A stretch of 64,000 nucleotides of DNA from Flavobacterium salmonis (GTDB lineage: Bacteria; Bacteroidota; Bacteroidia; Flavobacteriales; Flavobacteriaceae). A model generated the notes under the pieces. The model was not told the origin of the DNA. It saw only the letters and a list, made by a program, of their open reading frames with translations, and made no database searches. Positions 10,101 through 18,980 of this stretch are shown in pieces (the stretch's first letter is position 1; the number at the start of each line of letters is the position of its first letter). Both the position numbers and the translations under genes were made by a program. The stretch lies in NCBI RefSeq assembly GCF_903819435.1, contig NZ_CAIJDP010000058.1, forward strand, positions 1 to 64,000, written 5' to 3'.

Positions 10101-10136
10101 TGAAAAAATAAGTAAAACTGCTACATTTTTAAACAT
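7104..10136 (-). CDS. Glycoside hydrolase family 2 (beta-galactosidase/glucuronidase-like)
   Basis: An exported glycosidase of about 1010 residues. The frame is open to 10163, but the ATG at 10136 places a normal signal peptide (MFKNVAVLLIFSV..., cleaved near TSAQ) at the N-terminus, so I prefer it. The order is a jelly-roll sugar-binding domain (about 25-210), an immunoglobulin-like domain (about 215-320), and a TIM barrel with the acid/base Glu at about residue 460 in YNMHNERG. YYGEEG follows at the expected nucleophile strand. A C-terminal region near residues 800-900 looks like a glutamine-amidotransferase-like domain. It lacks a T9SS tail, so it is probably periplasmic. In a pectin locus it would remove beta-galactose or glucuronate from RG-I side chains; the exact sugar is not readable. 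Confidence 0.88.
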   Translation of the reverse strand: MFKNVAVLLIFSVVAITSAQNQRIVQDISNNNWKLWLDPMAQWQNDVLFTPPVDVKKIPVNIPTGGWQALQKGESKAVHLPATVEEFHWGWNKNAFGVSGNYLGISWFTTEVKVPLSMKGKRIVLHFESVRFRAEVFVNEKLAGYDLINGTPFDVDITDYVTVGKSNAVAVRITDPNGNFDWRDSSNYMWGDYRTNPTHGFGGITGKVSLVATDHVFINDIFIKNKPKVNEIDAEISLTNNTPTAFKGNVLLEVREKKSGKSVWEKSFPVEVVTGDNTPLSFSIKIDNANLWDVDHPNLYVFKASFKNDKEVKDVTEKKFGFRWFEVKEVNGDKQFYLNNKRIVVRTAISWGFWPINGIAPSDELAKKQISDAKAVGLNMLNFHRTIGQTNVLDYADEMGLLYYQEPGGNQYPANQFNPKNELEKKQSDFYFAARDEKFFRMIKRDRSHPSLVIYNMHNERGAEPQKKDSLQMLAGHKLDPTRIMTYNSSNGPIKTGIDPRFKLHLLPYSNRFYNYGWFDQHHAGGPGVYHDNLYSNPKKYAKFTDNKEEIVYYGEEGAIGTPPRLQLIRDEILKKGKNIGWESDDYLKWYDAYDTFLKKNDFQKSFPNVDSLTRQMGNVSFYYQGRTIENVRINNTIDGYAVNGWESMKLENHSGIVDNYRNLKGDADLIARYNKPLYVAVKLTNKVLSVKDTTVVDFFIVNEKEIKGAFDLKVKATNNKKETVWIKTIPVNVAGGTTYGELLSAKNNFAPETEGYTMITAELVSKDNRVIATGADELFAVKLNKEKIASNIMVADTTGIVGKYFDSEKINFKNYKSGNPSGNCLVIGGFKPQQTGNPLVTDLLEWVNNGNTIVVINDIDIWATYFAKKEAADYRGFKTLGTSWYGGNYFVKETKWFDGLPQSCVFNWEYQCFATYNKNRVGLRMFNGETIVGCVSDHKQEVYSALTVMPHGRGKIIFCALDVFSCIKENELLKKAEGDGENASMKTFNVSAKNKANVVGQQLLLNLLK

Positions 10137-10371
10137 TATAAAATCCTTTCTCATAAATTTCAATTGTTATCTTTTATTTCTTTTTAATGAAAATTATTTT
10201 GCCTTAAAAATGTAAATTTCCCCTTTTGCTGTATTAATCGAACTCAGGTTATTTCTACTATTTTTTAAAATGAATCTTTCATTCCTAATTCAAATCAAGG
10301 ATTGAAATACCTTAGACTTAAAAGCATTTCACCCCCTGACCGAGTCAAAAACTATAGTCAGCAGAACTATT

Positions 10372-11931
10372 CTATAAACCATGTTTAGCTTTCCAATTGG
10401 TATATTCTGAACCTATTAACCCATTTGGCCAGTTGCCGTACCATGAATATCCTACTCTTCTTTCATTATCAATTTCGGCTAAAGTCTTTTTGGGAATTCC
10501 GTCTCGTCCGCAGAATAATGGCAGGTTATTTTCTAAATCATAAAATCTTGCCCAAAGCACACTACCGGGAGAAGAAACAACTATTACATCCTGACCTGAA
10601 GCTTGTGAAGAGTCTGTGATTTTTTTAGTAGCTATATCCATAAGTTTAGCGCCATTAAACCAGTCGACAGCATCTTTTACGGCTTGCTTTACTGCGGAAG
10701 ACGGCTGTTCTACCAACATTAAAATTCGTACGATGCCTACTGATTCTGAGCCGCTAAAAGAAGGTAATTCATAAGCTCTGGCTAATGCCGGTTTTAAGGT
10801 TACTTCATCATGTTGCGCACACCAAACCGTCTTTTTGCCTTTGTATGTAATCTGTGTTTGCAATATAATGTCAATTCCTTTGTTGAATGCTGTTGCCGCT
10901 TTGTCTTTATAAGCCGGATTTACAAGGTCTAAATTATTTTTGCCTTTAGTAATATCCCACATTAGATTCATAACATTGGCAATTGCGCCATCATTATATG
11001 TGATATGATGCCTGTAGCCACTTTTGTCCGGATAATATTGAGGCCATCCTCCATTAGCATATTGTGCAAGGAATAGCCAGTCAATTGCTTTTTCGGCTGC
11101 AGCAAGGTAATTAGGATTTTGGGTTGTTTTGTAATCTGCAAGCAGCCATCTTAATTCTGTTACTATATGCCCGTTATCTATTGTGGTATCGGTATTGTTT
11201 TTTGATGCGAGTGCTGCTGCTTTTTGTTCTGTAGTCTGTGCAACGTTATATAGATTTAAATCAGCAACAGCTTTCCCCCAGCCTCCGTTACTCCTTTGCC
11301 AGATTAAGATGCTTTCTGCCCTTACCGTTGTAGCATACACAGCAGTAACACCAGTAATCGTTACTTCTATTTGAGCACTTTTTCCGCTTCCGTCAGTCGT
11401 TGTTGCCGTTACCGTAAGGTTTCCATTAATTTTAGGAGTCAATAATCCTTCCGGGCTTATAGTAGCTATCGCATCGCTTGAAAGACTCCAGGTTACTGTT
11501 TTATTGGTTGCATTTGCAGGAGCAATCTGAGTGGTTAATTGCAAGGGCTGACCATTCGTTATAGTAGCCGGTGTAATAGAAACCGTTTGGATAAATACCG
11601 CTGGTTCCGTAATCCCGGAAACAGTATAGATTTTTTCTGCAGTAATGCCCGAACCGTCTTTTGCCGTAGCAGTAACTTTTACAGTCCCATTTTTTATCCC
11701 GGTTAATAGCCCGTTTTCTGTAATGAAAGCTATTGTGGGATCAGAAACACTCCATGTTAGCTCTTTATTGATCGCTTCATCAGGAAGCACGATGGCCGTT
11801 AGCTGTTTAGGCGTTCCATTTACAATATCGCCATTAATTATAATTGTTTTTACCTGTGTTGCTTTTTCAGTTCCATCTGATGAACAGGAGAACAAAAAAA
11901 CCGAAAAAATTAAAATTATTGCATTCTTCAT
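10372..11931 (-). CDS. pelA: Pectate lyase, polysaccharide lyase family 10, with two Ig-like domains
   Basis: A lipoprotein of 519 residues. The lipobox LFSC places the lipidated Cys at residue 16, followed by SSDG, a polar/acidic stretch compatible with surface export in this phylum. Two bacterial Ig-like (Big_2) domains (about 25-105 and 113-193) precede a PL10 catalytic domain (about 205-519). That domain carries NGGWGKAV, NGGWPQYYPDKSGYRHHITYND and ALARAYELPSFSGSESVGI. PL10 enzymes cleave homogalacturonan by calcium-dependent beta-elimination. There is no T9SS tail, unlike PL11 next to it, so it should stay anchored to the outer membrane. It probably shares a transcript with PL11 (79 bp apart). 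Confidence 0.92.
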   Translation of the reverse strand: MKNAIILIFSVFLFSCSSDGTEKATQVKTIIINGDIVNGTPKQLTAIVLPDEAINKELTWSVSDPTIAFITENGLLTGIKNGTVKVTATAKDGSGITAEKIYTVSGITEPAVFIQTVSITPATITNGQPLQLTTQIAPANATNKTVTWSLSSDAIATISPEGLLTPKINGNLTVTATTTDGSGKSAQIEVTITGVTAVYATTVRAESILIWQRSNGGWGKAVADLNLYNVAQTTEQKAAALASKNNTDTTIDNGHIVTELRWLLADYKTTQNPNYLAAAEKAIDWLFLAQYANGGWPQYYPDKSGYRHHITYNDGAIANVMNLMWDITKGKNNLDLVNPAYKDKAATAFNKGIDIILQTQITYKGKKTVWCAQHDEVTLKPALARAYELPSFSGSESVGIVRILMLVEQPSSAVKQAVKDAVDWFNGAKLMDIATKKITDSSQASGQDVIVVSSPGSVLWARFYDLENNLPLFCGRDGIPKKTLAEIDNERRVGYSWYGNWPNGLIGSEYTNWKAKHGL

Positions 11932-12010
11932 AAGCTATATTATTTTATTAATTCTGAACTATTTTATATTTTGTGAAAACTATTTACCTTCTATCGCAAA
12001 CTGTCACCAT

Positions 12011-14146
12011 TTATTCCTTAATCAGTTTGATTGTAGAAGTTCCTTTCTCAGATTTTACAGTGATAATATAAACTCCGGATGCGTCAGCTATAGCCCCAAC
12101 TTCGGTTTGGTTTTCTCCTTTTCCTGATCCTATTTTTTGTCCTGACAGGTTATAAATGGTGTATGTGAATTTCCCCAAAGCTGTAATAGTAAAAGTCTGA
12201 CTTGCAGGGTTTGGATACAGAACTGCATTGACTGAAGAGGGTGCAATGGAAAAATCATCATTACCCAGAGTTGCTGTTGTTGCAACTATATTAGGCTGTG
12301 TCTGTGCTGCCATATCTACTCCCAAATAAAATCCAGGATGCGGAGGCTGATTGTAACCCGAATTTTGCCAGGCAATTGCTGCTCTGTATTGTGTGTCGTG
12401 CATCAAAGTATATAATCTGTTTGTTGTTGGAATGGAGGTAGTGTAAATTCTAATAGAAGTATTATCTGTTTTGCGAAAGATAACTTCTTCACGCCAGTCT
12501 CCAAAAATATCCGCACTTAAACATGGTGTAGATTTAGTTGTATTATTGGAAGAATATCCTGTTGCAGTTAGTAAATTAACACTTTTCGAAATAAGGTGGT
12601 TCCATTTGTCAATTTTATTCGAATCTAATAATTCCCGATTCAAATCACCATCCCACCATATTGAGAAATTTTGTGAAGGTTTTGAGTTGCTGATAAGATT
12701 CCCTTTGCAATCCATTAAATAGTTTACACCACCAGTACTGCCCCAGCACTCATATCCTTTGATAAGTGGGTTAATATCTGCAGCATTGCAGCGGCCTACA
12801 TCACCTGTTCCGGGTATACCCCAAATAGTACTTCCCGTTTTGGCATCTAAAAATACAAGACCGTTTGTCTTGTATTTGGCTGGCTCTTCCAGACACTGCC
12901 ATATTTCCATTCCCGGAAGATCCGGATCCATATCGCTCATATGAAGCGCATCACCATGTCCTAAAGAGTTGGCATATAATTTTGTACCATCATCATTTAT
13001 AGCACTTGAGCCGTTAAAAATTTCGTCTTTACCATCTGCATCTGAATCACCAACAGTCATTTGGTGATTTCCCATACCAGCATAAGCCGAATTACCGGAA
13101 GCAGCACTATCGAAAATCCATCGCTGTGAAAGCGTGTTGTCTCTCCAATCCCAAGCCACACGAACGAGCCTTGTGTAGTAACCACGTCCCATTACCAAAC
13201 TTGGTTTTGATCCGTCGAGATACGCCACAGCTGCAACAAAACGGTCTACACGGTTTCCATAACTATCTCCCCATGAAGAAACGGTACCACGGGCAGGCAA
13301 GTAATTGGTGCTGGCCATTGCTTTTCCGGTTTGCCCGTTAAAAACCGTTAAAAATTCAGGTCCTGTCAAAACAAATCCGAATGATTTACTGGCACTGTCA
13401 TGGACTCTGTAATCTGCAGTCCCGTCTCCAATAACAACTCCTGTTCCGTCTATGGTTCCATCTGAAGTTCTGCAGGCCAATTCAGCTTTTCCGTCAGAAT
13501 CTAAATCGTACACGATAAATTGGGTATAATGTGCACCGGCACGGATATTTTTTCCTAAATCAATTCTCCAGAGGTGTGTTCCATCCAATCGATAGCAATC
13601 CATATAAACATTACCCGTATAACCCGTTAACGAATTGTCTTTTGAATTGGTTGGATCCCATTTTACAAATATTTCATATTGGCCGTCACCGTCTACATCT
13701 CCTACGCTGCAATCGTTTACGTCGTAGGTATAGGCCAGACCATCAGGGGTTGTTCCACCGGCAGGAACCTGCATGGCAATATCCAAATAAGGGTTTGCCC
13801 ATACAACAGCAGTTTCTGAATTATTTTCTTCTATTCCGTTTATAACGGCACGTACGGAATAAACGCCATTAGTTGTAACGTTGTGGGTATAGTTAGTTGT
13901 GTTTACAAAAGGACTAACTGAAATTTTTACATCATCGCAATATAAATTATAACTCACATCAGTTGGTTCGGTTCCCAACATTCTCCAGCCAACATAGACC
14001 TGATTGGCATTTAAACGCATAGAAATTAGACCGTGATTGAGTTTCTCGACGGTTCGCTGGGCATAAATGTCTGTGGTTATTCCAATGAAAAAGAGCAATA
14101 GAAGAACTGCTTTTTTTAAAAAAAAGTTGGTAGTTTTCGGGTTCAT
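12011..14146 (-). CDS. Rhamnogalacturonan lyase, polysaccharide lyase family 11, T9SS-secreted
   Basis: A protein of 711 residues with a signal peptide ending near IYAQ. An N-terminal beta-domain with GLISMRLNANQVYVGWRML is typical of PL11 (YesW/YesX type) and leads into a beta-propeller. The propeller has many DxDxDG calcium-binding loops, for example DVDGDGQYE, DLDSDGKAE and DSDADGKDE. A C-terminal sorting domain (about 635-711) contains YPNP and IYNLSGQKI and ends in TIKLIKE, which fits type A T9SS secretion. The enzyme should cut the RG-I backbone outside the cell by beta-elimination. It is the first gene of a minus-strand unit with PL10 and possibly GH2. Confidence 0.94.
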   Translation of the reverse strand: MNPKTTNFFLKKAVLLLLFFIGITTDIYAQRTVEKLNHGLISMRLNANQVYVGWRMLGTEPTDVSYNLYCDDVKISVSPFVNTTNYTHNVTTNGVYSVRAVINGIEENNSETAVVWANPYLDIAMQVPAGGTTPDGLAYTYDVNDCSVGDVDGDGQYEIFVKWDPTNSKDNSLTGYTGNVYMDCYRLDGTHLWRIDLGKNIRAGAHYTQFIVYDLDSDGKAELACRTSDGTIDGTGVVIGDGTADYRVHDSASKSFGFVLTGPEFLTVFNGQTGKAMASTNYLPARGTVSSWGDSYGNRVDRFVAAVAYLDGSKPSLVMGRGYYTRLVRVAWDWRDNTLSQRWIFDSAASGNSAYAGMGNHQMTVGDSDADGKDEIFNGSSAINDDGTKLYANSLGHGDALHMSDMDPDLPGMEIWQCLEEPAKYKTNGLVFLDAKTGSTIWGIPGTGDVGRCNAADINPLIKGYECWGSTGGVNYLMDCKGNLISNSKPSQNFSIWWDGDLNRELLDSNKIDKWNHLISKSVNLLTATGYSSNNTTKSTPCLSADIFGDWREEVIFRKTDNTSIRIYTTSIPTTNRLYTLMHDTQYRAAIAWQNSGYNQPPHPGFYLGVDMAAQTQPNIVATTATLGNDDFSIAPSSVNAVLYPNPASQTFTITALGKFTYTIYNLSGQKIGSGKGENQTEVGAIADASGVYIITVKSEKGTSTIKLIKE

Positions 14147-14232
14147 ACATTATTTGGTCGGTTAGGTTAGTAAATTCAGTCAATGCTAAATTTGAAATTA
14201 AAACAGTAATTTAAATATAATTTGACTAAAAG

Positions 14233-14261
14233 CAAATATAAAATTTCACCCAACTTAACAA
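14233..14261 (-). promoter_or_regulatory. Flavobacterial promoter of the PL11 gene
   Basis: On the minus strand TTG (14261-14259) is followed after 18 bases by TATATTTG (14240-14233), a full match to the TTG-N17-23-TAnnTTTG promoter known from Flavobacteriaceae. It would give a leader of about 80 bases before PL11. Confidence 0.6.
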
Positions 14262-14266
14262 GGAGA

Positions 14267-14302
14267 CAAAATGCAATATTTAGGGGTATAAATTGCTATT
14301 TT
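14267..14302 (-). promoter_or_regulatory. Candidate HTCS operator upstream of PL11 (inverted pair)
   Basis: Read on the minus strand, GAAAATAGCAATTTATACC (14303-14285) matches the motif upstream of GH3 and the susCD operon. A second, oppositely oriented half (TAAATATTGCATTTT, minus strand, 14282-14268) follows at once, forming an imperfect palindrome around GGGG. The main half-site ends 44 bases upstream of the -7 element. Its role as an operator is inferred from recurrence in the locus. Confidence 0.5.
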
Positions 14303-14677
14303 CTTTAAAAGACCTATTTACTTCGTTCGAAATATCAAAAAAAGCTTTAGAAATTTACACTGCCATTTTTATTCTTCTTTGGAAACTATATCTTTTTTCT
14401 TTACTTCAAACATACGAGTCTGTTCCCGGAATATTTCGCAGGATTTTATACCTTTTCCATAGAAATAGTTTCTTATTATTTCCTATATTCGCTACAATGA
14501 AATTAGTAGAAAACTACAAGAATACGAACTGTTTTCAACTGTTACATTCAAGTTTAGCAACTATTTTTCGGCATACATTTCAGAAAAATGATTAAAATAA
14601 AATTGTTCTTTCAGACTGGTTTTCAAAGTATTTTAATCTGAGACTGAACACATAAATAATTTCCTAATTAATTAATA
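14303..14677. other. Intergenic stretch without a supported gene
   Basis: Between the PL11 operator and the AraC-type gene there is an open frame at 14293-14595 on the plus strand, but it has the composition of translated AT-rich noncoding DNA. No hairpin or promoter with full consensus is visible. It probably holds the promoter of the regulator gene at 14678. Confidence 0.4.
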
Positions 14678-15694
14678 ATGACATTCCTTTTCTTTTTTAG
14701 TGCTTTAGGAGCTTTTAATGGGTTTCTGCTTTCATTTTATTTTGCCATAAATGCTAAAAAGAAAATTTTTACAAACTATTTTTTATCATTGCTATTACTG
14801 GTTTTAAGCATTAGAATTGTAAAATCAGTATTTTTCTATTTTAATCCGCACTTATCCAGTATTTTTATTCAGATTGGTCTTTCTGCCTGTATTTTGATTG
14901 GTCCATTTCTTTTTTTATATCTGAAATCCTATAGTGTTGAAAAACCGAACTGGAAAAAACATATCATACCTTACCTGGCAATAATGACAGCTTTAGGGAT
15001 TTTTTATCCATATGTCGAACATTTAGAAATCTGGAAATTATTTATTGTTAAAGCAATATATCTTCAATGGTTTATTTACATTGTCTTCTCTTTTAAATAT
15101 ATCGGGCCGATTATTCAAAAAACCAATAAAAAAAGTAGTTTAAAAAAATTAGAAGTCTGGTTTCTAAGTATTTATATGGGTGTTGCTTTTATCTGTCTTG
15201 CTTATATTGTTGCTGCTTATACTTCTTATATAGTAGGTGCTTTATCCTTTACTTTTGTTTTGTACCTGATTATTTTACTTTTAATTTTTAGAAATAGTAA
15301 TGAATCTACTTTTTTTAATGAAAAAGAAAAATACCAAAACAAAGAAATTGACAAGGCAACACTGCTTCTGATTGACCAAAAAATAGCGCTAATAATCGAA
15401 AAAGAGTTATTTGTTAATCCAAATTTTAATCTTGAAGAAGCTGCCAAAGAGCTCAAAATAACCAAACATCTTTTATCACAGTATGTAAATGAAATATTAG
15501 GCAAATCGTTCTCTAGTCTTATTAAAGAATATAGGGTTGAAAAAGCAAAAAAATTATTAGAAACCGAAAAAAACTATTCAATCGAAAGCTTAGGATATGA
15601 TAGCGGCTTCAACTCAAAATCAACATTCTTTACTGCCTTTAAAAAAATAACCGGCTTAACTCCTGCCGAATACCAAAAATCGTACTCAAAATGA
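14678..15694 (+). CDS. Membrane-bound AraC-family transcriptional regulator
   Basis: A regulator of 338 residues whose N-terminal half is a bundle of six or seven hydrophobic helices (about 1-210), followed by a linker and a C-terminal AraC helix-turn-helix pair (about 240-338). Visible motifs are LEEAAKELKI, ILGKSFSSLIKEYRVEKA and SLGYDSGFNSKSTFFTAFKK with GLTPAEYQ. This architecture is common in Bacteroidota, usually next to an outer-membrane protein gene that it may control. Here the receptor gene starts 101 bp downstream in the same direction. A separate response from the HTCS is possible. Confidence 0.88.
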   Translation: MTFLFFFSALGAFNGFLLSFYFAINAKKKIFTNYFLSLLLLVLSIRIVKSVFFYFNPHLSSIFIQIGLSACILIGPFLFLYLKSYSVEKPNWKKHIIPYLAIMTALGIFYPYVEHLEIWKLFIVKAIYLQWFIYIVFSFKYIGPIIQKTNKKSSLKKLEVWFLSIYMGVAFICLAYIVAAYTSYIVGALSFTFVLYLIILLLIFRNSNESTFFNEKEKYQNKEIDKATLLLIDQKIALIIEKELFVNPNFNLEEAAKELKITKHLLSQYVNEILGKSFSSLIKEYRVEKAKKLLETEKNYSIESLGYDSGFNSKSTFFTAFKKITGLTPAEYQKSYSK

Positions 15695-15795
15695 GTTCTG
15701 TTTTATAAAATCAAACTACTTCATTATAAACTAAAACCTTTAAAATAGCTGACTCCCGGATATTTGCCCTCATTATTAATAATTAATTTTTTAAG

Positions 15796-18180
15796 ATGAG
15801 AAACATGTTTTTGTTTATAGCATTCATGCTGAGTACTGCAATAGTGGCACAGGTTAAAATTTCCGGAAAAGTGGTGACGATAGAAAATAATCCTGTAGAA
15901 TATGCCGAAGTCATTCTATTCTCAGACAAGTCAGTTCCGCTGATTAATTCCCTGACAAATGAAAAAGGTGAATTTAATATCGAATATCAAAAAGGTATTT
16001 ACAAATTAGAAATTCGTCAATTTAAAGAAATCTTATACGCAAAAAACATTGAATTGAATTCGGATTTTGAAGCAGGAAACATACCTGTAAATACAACAAA
16101 TACATTAGAAACGGTCGTAATTTCAAAAAAGAAAGAACTCATAGAAAGAAAGGTTGACCGACTTGTTTTTAATTTAGAAAATACAATCAGCGCAGTTGGT
16201 GGTGATGCTCTGGAAGCCTTAAAAATTACTCCTGGTGTACAGGTTAGAAATGAGAACATCACCATTGTTGGTAAACAAGCAATAAGGGTTTTGATTGATG
16301 ACAAAATGCTGGAACTTGGTGAAGAAGATTTGGCGAATTTCTTAAGATCAATTCCCGCTGATAATATCAAAAGTATTGAAGTCATTACAACACCACCAGC
16401 TAAATATGATGCTGCTGGTGGGAGCGGATTAATTAACATTAAACTGAAAAAATCTCAAAAAGATGCCTGGAGCCTTACTCTAGGAAGTACTTATCTGCAT
16501 CGATCCAAAGATGATGAGGGATCGGTTACCAGTAATTTTATGTACAATAAGAATAAGTTAAGCCTTAATTCTTCATTAAACTACAGAAACGGCGGAGAGT
16601 CTTTTGATTATCAGGATTATATTTACTTTTCTGACGAATTTTGGAACACCAAACAAACCTTTAACAGAGATTACAACAGGTTAAACGGAGTCCTGGGTAT
16701 ACAGTATGCTGCAACTTCTAATTGGGCTTTTGGCTTTCAGTACATTACAAATCTTAATAAAACAAAAGCTAACAGACCTGCAGGATCATTTGTTTATGAA
16801 TATCATAACGATGTCCCTTTTAAAAATATAACAGCTGCGACAAATTCTAATCAAAAACCTGATTTTCACTCCATAAACTTTTTTAATGAAATTAAACTTG
16901 ATTCTATTGGAAAGAAAATTATCCTGAATCTGGATTATTTTAATTTTTCAAATAATGATTCGAGACCTTACAAAGGAACTTCGGAAATAAGGGATCCGTA
17001 CAATATCCAGTATTTTAAAGGAATCAACAATAATATGCAAAGCACTAATAATTATTCTGCTAAAATTGATCTCGAATTACCTGCCAAATTTGCTGATTGG
17101 AGTACGGGAGGAAAAATTTCAGTTTCAAATACAGAAAATAATATTGCAGCATTCAATAGCGGACTTGTCGATAATCCTGTAACCGATATGCCGCAAATAA
17201 GCCATCGATTTGATTATGACGAATATGTTCAGGCGTTGTATTTTTCTGCAAATAAAAAATTTAAAAATTTGGAAGTACAGGCCGGACTGAGGATGGAAGC
17301 TACCCAAACAAAATCGCATGATGGAAATTTAAATGCAGTGGTAAATAATGATTACATAAAACTATTTCCTACAATCAATTTATCCTACTCTCCTGCCGAA
17401 AATTCTACATACAGATTTAGTTACGGAAAAAGGATAGGACGTCCTAATTTTTCAGAATTGAACCCAAACATAACTTACGTAACCCCATTTTTGAGCGTTG
17501 AGGGAAATCCTGTTCTAAGGCCTTATTTTGTAGATAATTTTGAACTGATTTATTCCTATAAAAAATTAGAAAGCAAGCTTTATTACAGTATAGAAAATAA
17601 TATGTATAACCAAATAGGACTGCCTGATGACAATACTTCTGTTGTTCGCCTGACTAATAGAAATATGTTTAATATAAAAAGATATGGGATTTCAGAACTC
17701 TATGTTTTCGATACATTTAGCTGGTGGAGCAGTTACACTACGTTTGTTTTAAATTATTTGACTGCCGAAACTATTAATATACCGGCAAATGGCGTGGATG
17801 GTTTTTACTCCAACTTTTCTACCAATAATGATTTTGTTTTAAATAAGGAAAAAACAGTATTGTTAAATTTCAATTTCCAGTGTATGCCTGTAGGGACTTA
17901 TGGTGTTAACAGGCTTGATTTATCCAGCTCAACTTCTCTTTCTGCCCAATATTTATTACTTAATAAAGATTTAAAAATTACCCTGAAAGCGAATGATATT
18001 TTTAAGACCGACAAAATGAGGTTTAATTCAACTGTTAATGGGATATATCGTGATTCTAACTATTATTTTGATACCCAATACCTGCAATTGTCTTTCAACT
18101 ATAAGCTTGGAAGCAATAAAGTAAATGTTGCAAAAAGAAGAACCGGAAATGAAGAGGAAAGAGTGAGAACAGGAGTTTGA
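15796..18180 (+). CDS. TonB-dependent-receptor-like outer membrane beta-barrel protein
   Basis: An outer-membrane protein of 794 residues. A signal peptide ends near IVAQ. A carboxypeptidase-regulatory-like domain (about 22-100) is followed by a plug-like region with VDRLVFNLENTISAVGGDALEALKITPGV and VLIDDKM. A long beta-barrel follows, with YRFSYGKRIGRPNFSELNP and SVEGNPVLRPYFVDNFEL. These are typical of the OMP_b-brl_3 group, which differs from SusC. No SusD partner is next to it, so the ligand could be a peptide or siderophore and need not be a glycan. The C-terminus is basic and does not end in the usual aromatic residue. It pairs with the AraC-type gene upstream. Confidence 0.85.
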   Translation: MRNMFLFIAFMLSTAIVAQVKISGKVVTIENNPVEYAEVILFSDKSVPLINSLTNEKGEFNIEYQKGIYKLEIRQFKEILYAKNIELNSDFEAGNIPVNTTNTLETVVISKKKELIERKVDRLVFNLENTISAVGGDALEALKITPGVQVRNENITIVGKQAIRVLIDDKMLELGEEDLANFLRSIPADNIKSIEVITTPPAKYDAAGGSGLINIKLKKSQKDAWSLTLGSTYLHRSKDDEGSVTSNFMYNKNKLSLNSSLNYRNGGESFDYQDYIYFSDEFWNTKQTFNRDYNRLNGVLGIQYAATSNWAFGFQYITNLNKTKANRPAGSFVYEYHNDVPFKNITAATNSNQKPDFHSINFFNEIKLDSIGKKIILNLDYFNFSNNDSRPYKGTSEIRDPYNIQYFKGINNNMQSTNNYSAKIDLELPAKFADWSTGGKISVSNTENNIAAFNSGLVDNPVTDMPQISHRFDYDEYVQALYFSANKKFKNLEVQAGLRMEATQTKSHDGNLNAVVNNDYIKLFPTINLSYSPAENSTYRFSYGKRIGRPNFSELNPNITYVTPFLSVEGNPVLRPYFVDNFELIYSYKKLESKLYYSIENNMYNQIGLPDDNTSVVRLTNRNMFNIKRYGISELYVFDTFSWWSSYTTFVLNYLTAETINIPANGVDGFYSNFSTNNDFVLNKEKTVLLNFNFQCMPVGTYGVNRLDLSSSTSLSAQYLLLNKDLKITLKANDIFKTDKMRFNSTVNGIYRDSNYYFDTQYLQLSFNYKLGSNKVNVAKRRTGNEEERVRTGV

Positions 18181-18261
18181 TAATTACATGCCTTCCTCCT
18201 AATTAACAAATGATGGATTCATAATAAAATAAGATCCCTCGTTTTAAAAATGGTATCTAAT

Positions 18262-18300
18262 CCTCCAAATAAACTTTATTGGTTTACTGGAGGAAAATTT
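18262..18300 (+). terminator. Terminator after the outer-membrane receptor
   Basis: CCTCCA...TAAAC pairs with GTTTA...TGGAGG (18262-18293) with one small bulge and is followed by AAAATTTT. It lies 80 bp after the receptor stop codon. Confidence 0.6.
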
Positions 18301-18436
18301 TATAATGACAAACAAAACAGATGATCTGATGACTTTTGAATTCTCAAACATTATTACAAATATACAGCAGTTACAAAAGATTTAAGATTAAACTAAACCA
18401 ATACCCCAATCTCAGGTAAGAGCTTTTAGCAGACAT

Positions 18437-18904
18437 TTATCCTATTATTTCTGCAGTCAGAATTTGACACAATAGTTTTGTTGATGATTCAATTTTAACT
18501 TTAAAACTTATGTAGAAAATTAAGAATGCAGCCGATAATAATATTATAAAAAAATTCCAGGTAAAAAAGCTGCTAATTGGTTTTATAAAAAGAAATATTG
18601 CAAAAGCTAAATTCAAAATTATAATTATAAATATTGGAAGTTTTAGATAGTCTTGCACTTTAAATTTTAAATTAACTAAACTATAGTTTTCATGCTTTTC
18701 TATCTTTCCATTGATTTCTGGACGTAATTGATTTCTGGATCCATAATCAAAAGTTGGAAATATTTGAAATTCGGAATTGTATATCTTACCTTCGAATTTA
18801 TATTTGTTTCCAGAGTTTGTATGAAATTTTTCTGTCACAATATTTAGTTTGTCAATAACTTCAGTAACTCCTAAATCGGTTTTTAATATTTTATTAAATG
18901 TCAT
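18437..18904 (-). CDS. Small two-helix membrane protein, unknown function
   Basis: A protein of 155 residues with a soluble N-terminal half of mixed alpha/beta composition, then two adjacent membrane helices (about 90-110 and 116-133), and a short C-terminal tail. The start begins MTFNKILKTDLGV. I do not recognise the family. It is the first of five minus-strand genes without visible connection to pectin that separate the two halves of the locus. A MITE-like element lies just upstream of its start. Confidence 0.65.
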   Translation of the reverse strand: MTFNKILKTDLGVTEVIDKLNIVTEKFHTNSGNKYKFEGKIYNSEFQIFPTFDYGSRNQLRPEINGKIEKHENYSLVNLKFKVQDYLKLPIFIIIILNLAFAIFLFIKPISSFFTWNFFIILLSAAFLIFYISFKVKIESSTKLLCQILTAEIIG

Positions 18905-18980
18905 TTTTAATTTATGTTTATTAATATGGTTACTGACTAATGTTCAATTCATTCAAAACTACTTTTAAATATTATTGTAA

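Noticed and set aside
10164..10371. HTCS motif upstream of GH2 (TGTAAATTTCCCCTTTTG)
   Set aside because: Only the flanks agree; the central TTRC is absent and no -7 element lies at the expected distance.
12471..13845. Long open frames opposite PL11
   Set aside because: These are antisense shadows of a gene with strong coding evidence.
14293..14595. Plus-strand open frame of 100 codons upstream of the AraC-type gene
   Set aside because: It begins inside the PL11 operator region and encodes a Leu/Phe-rich random-looking sequence.
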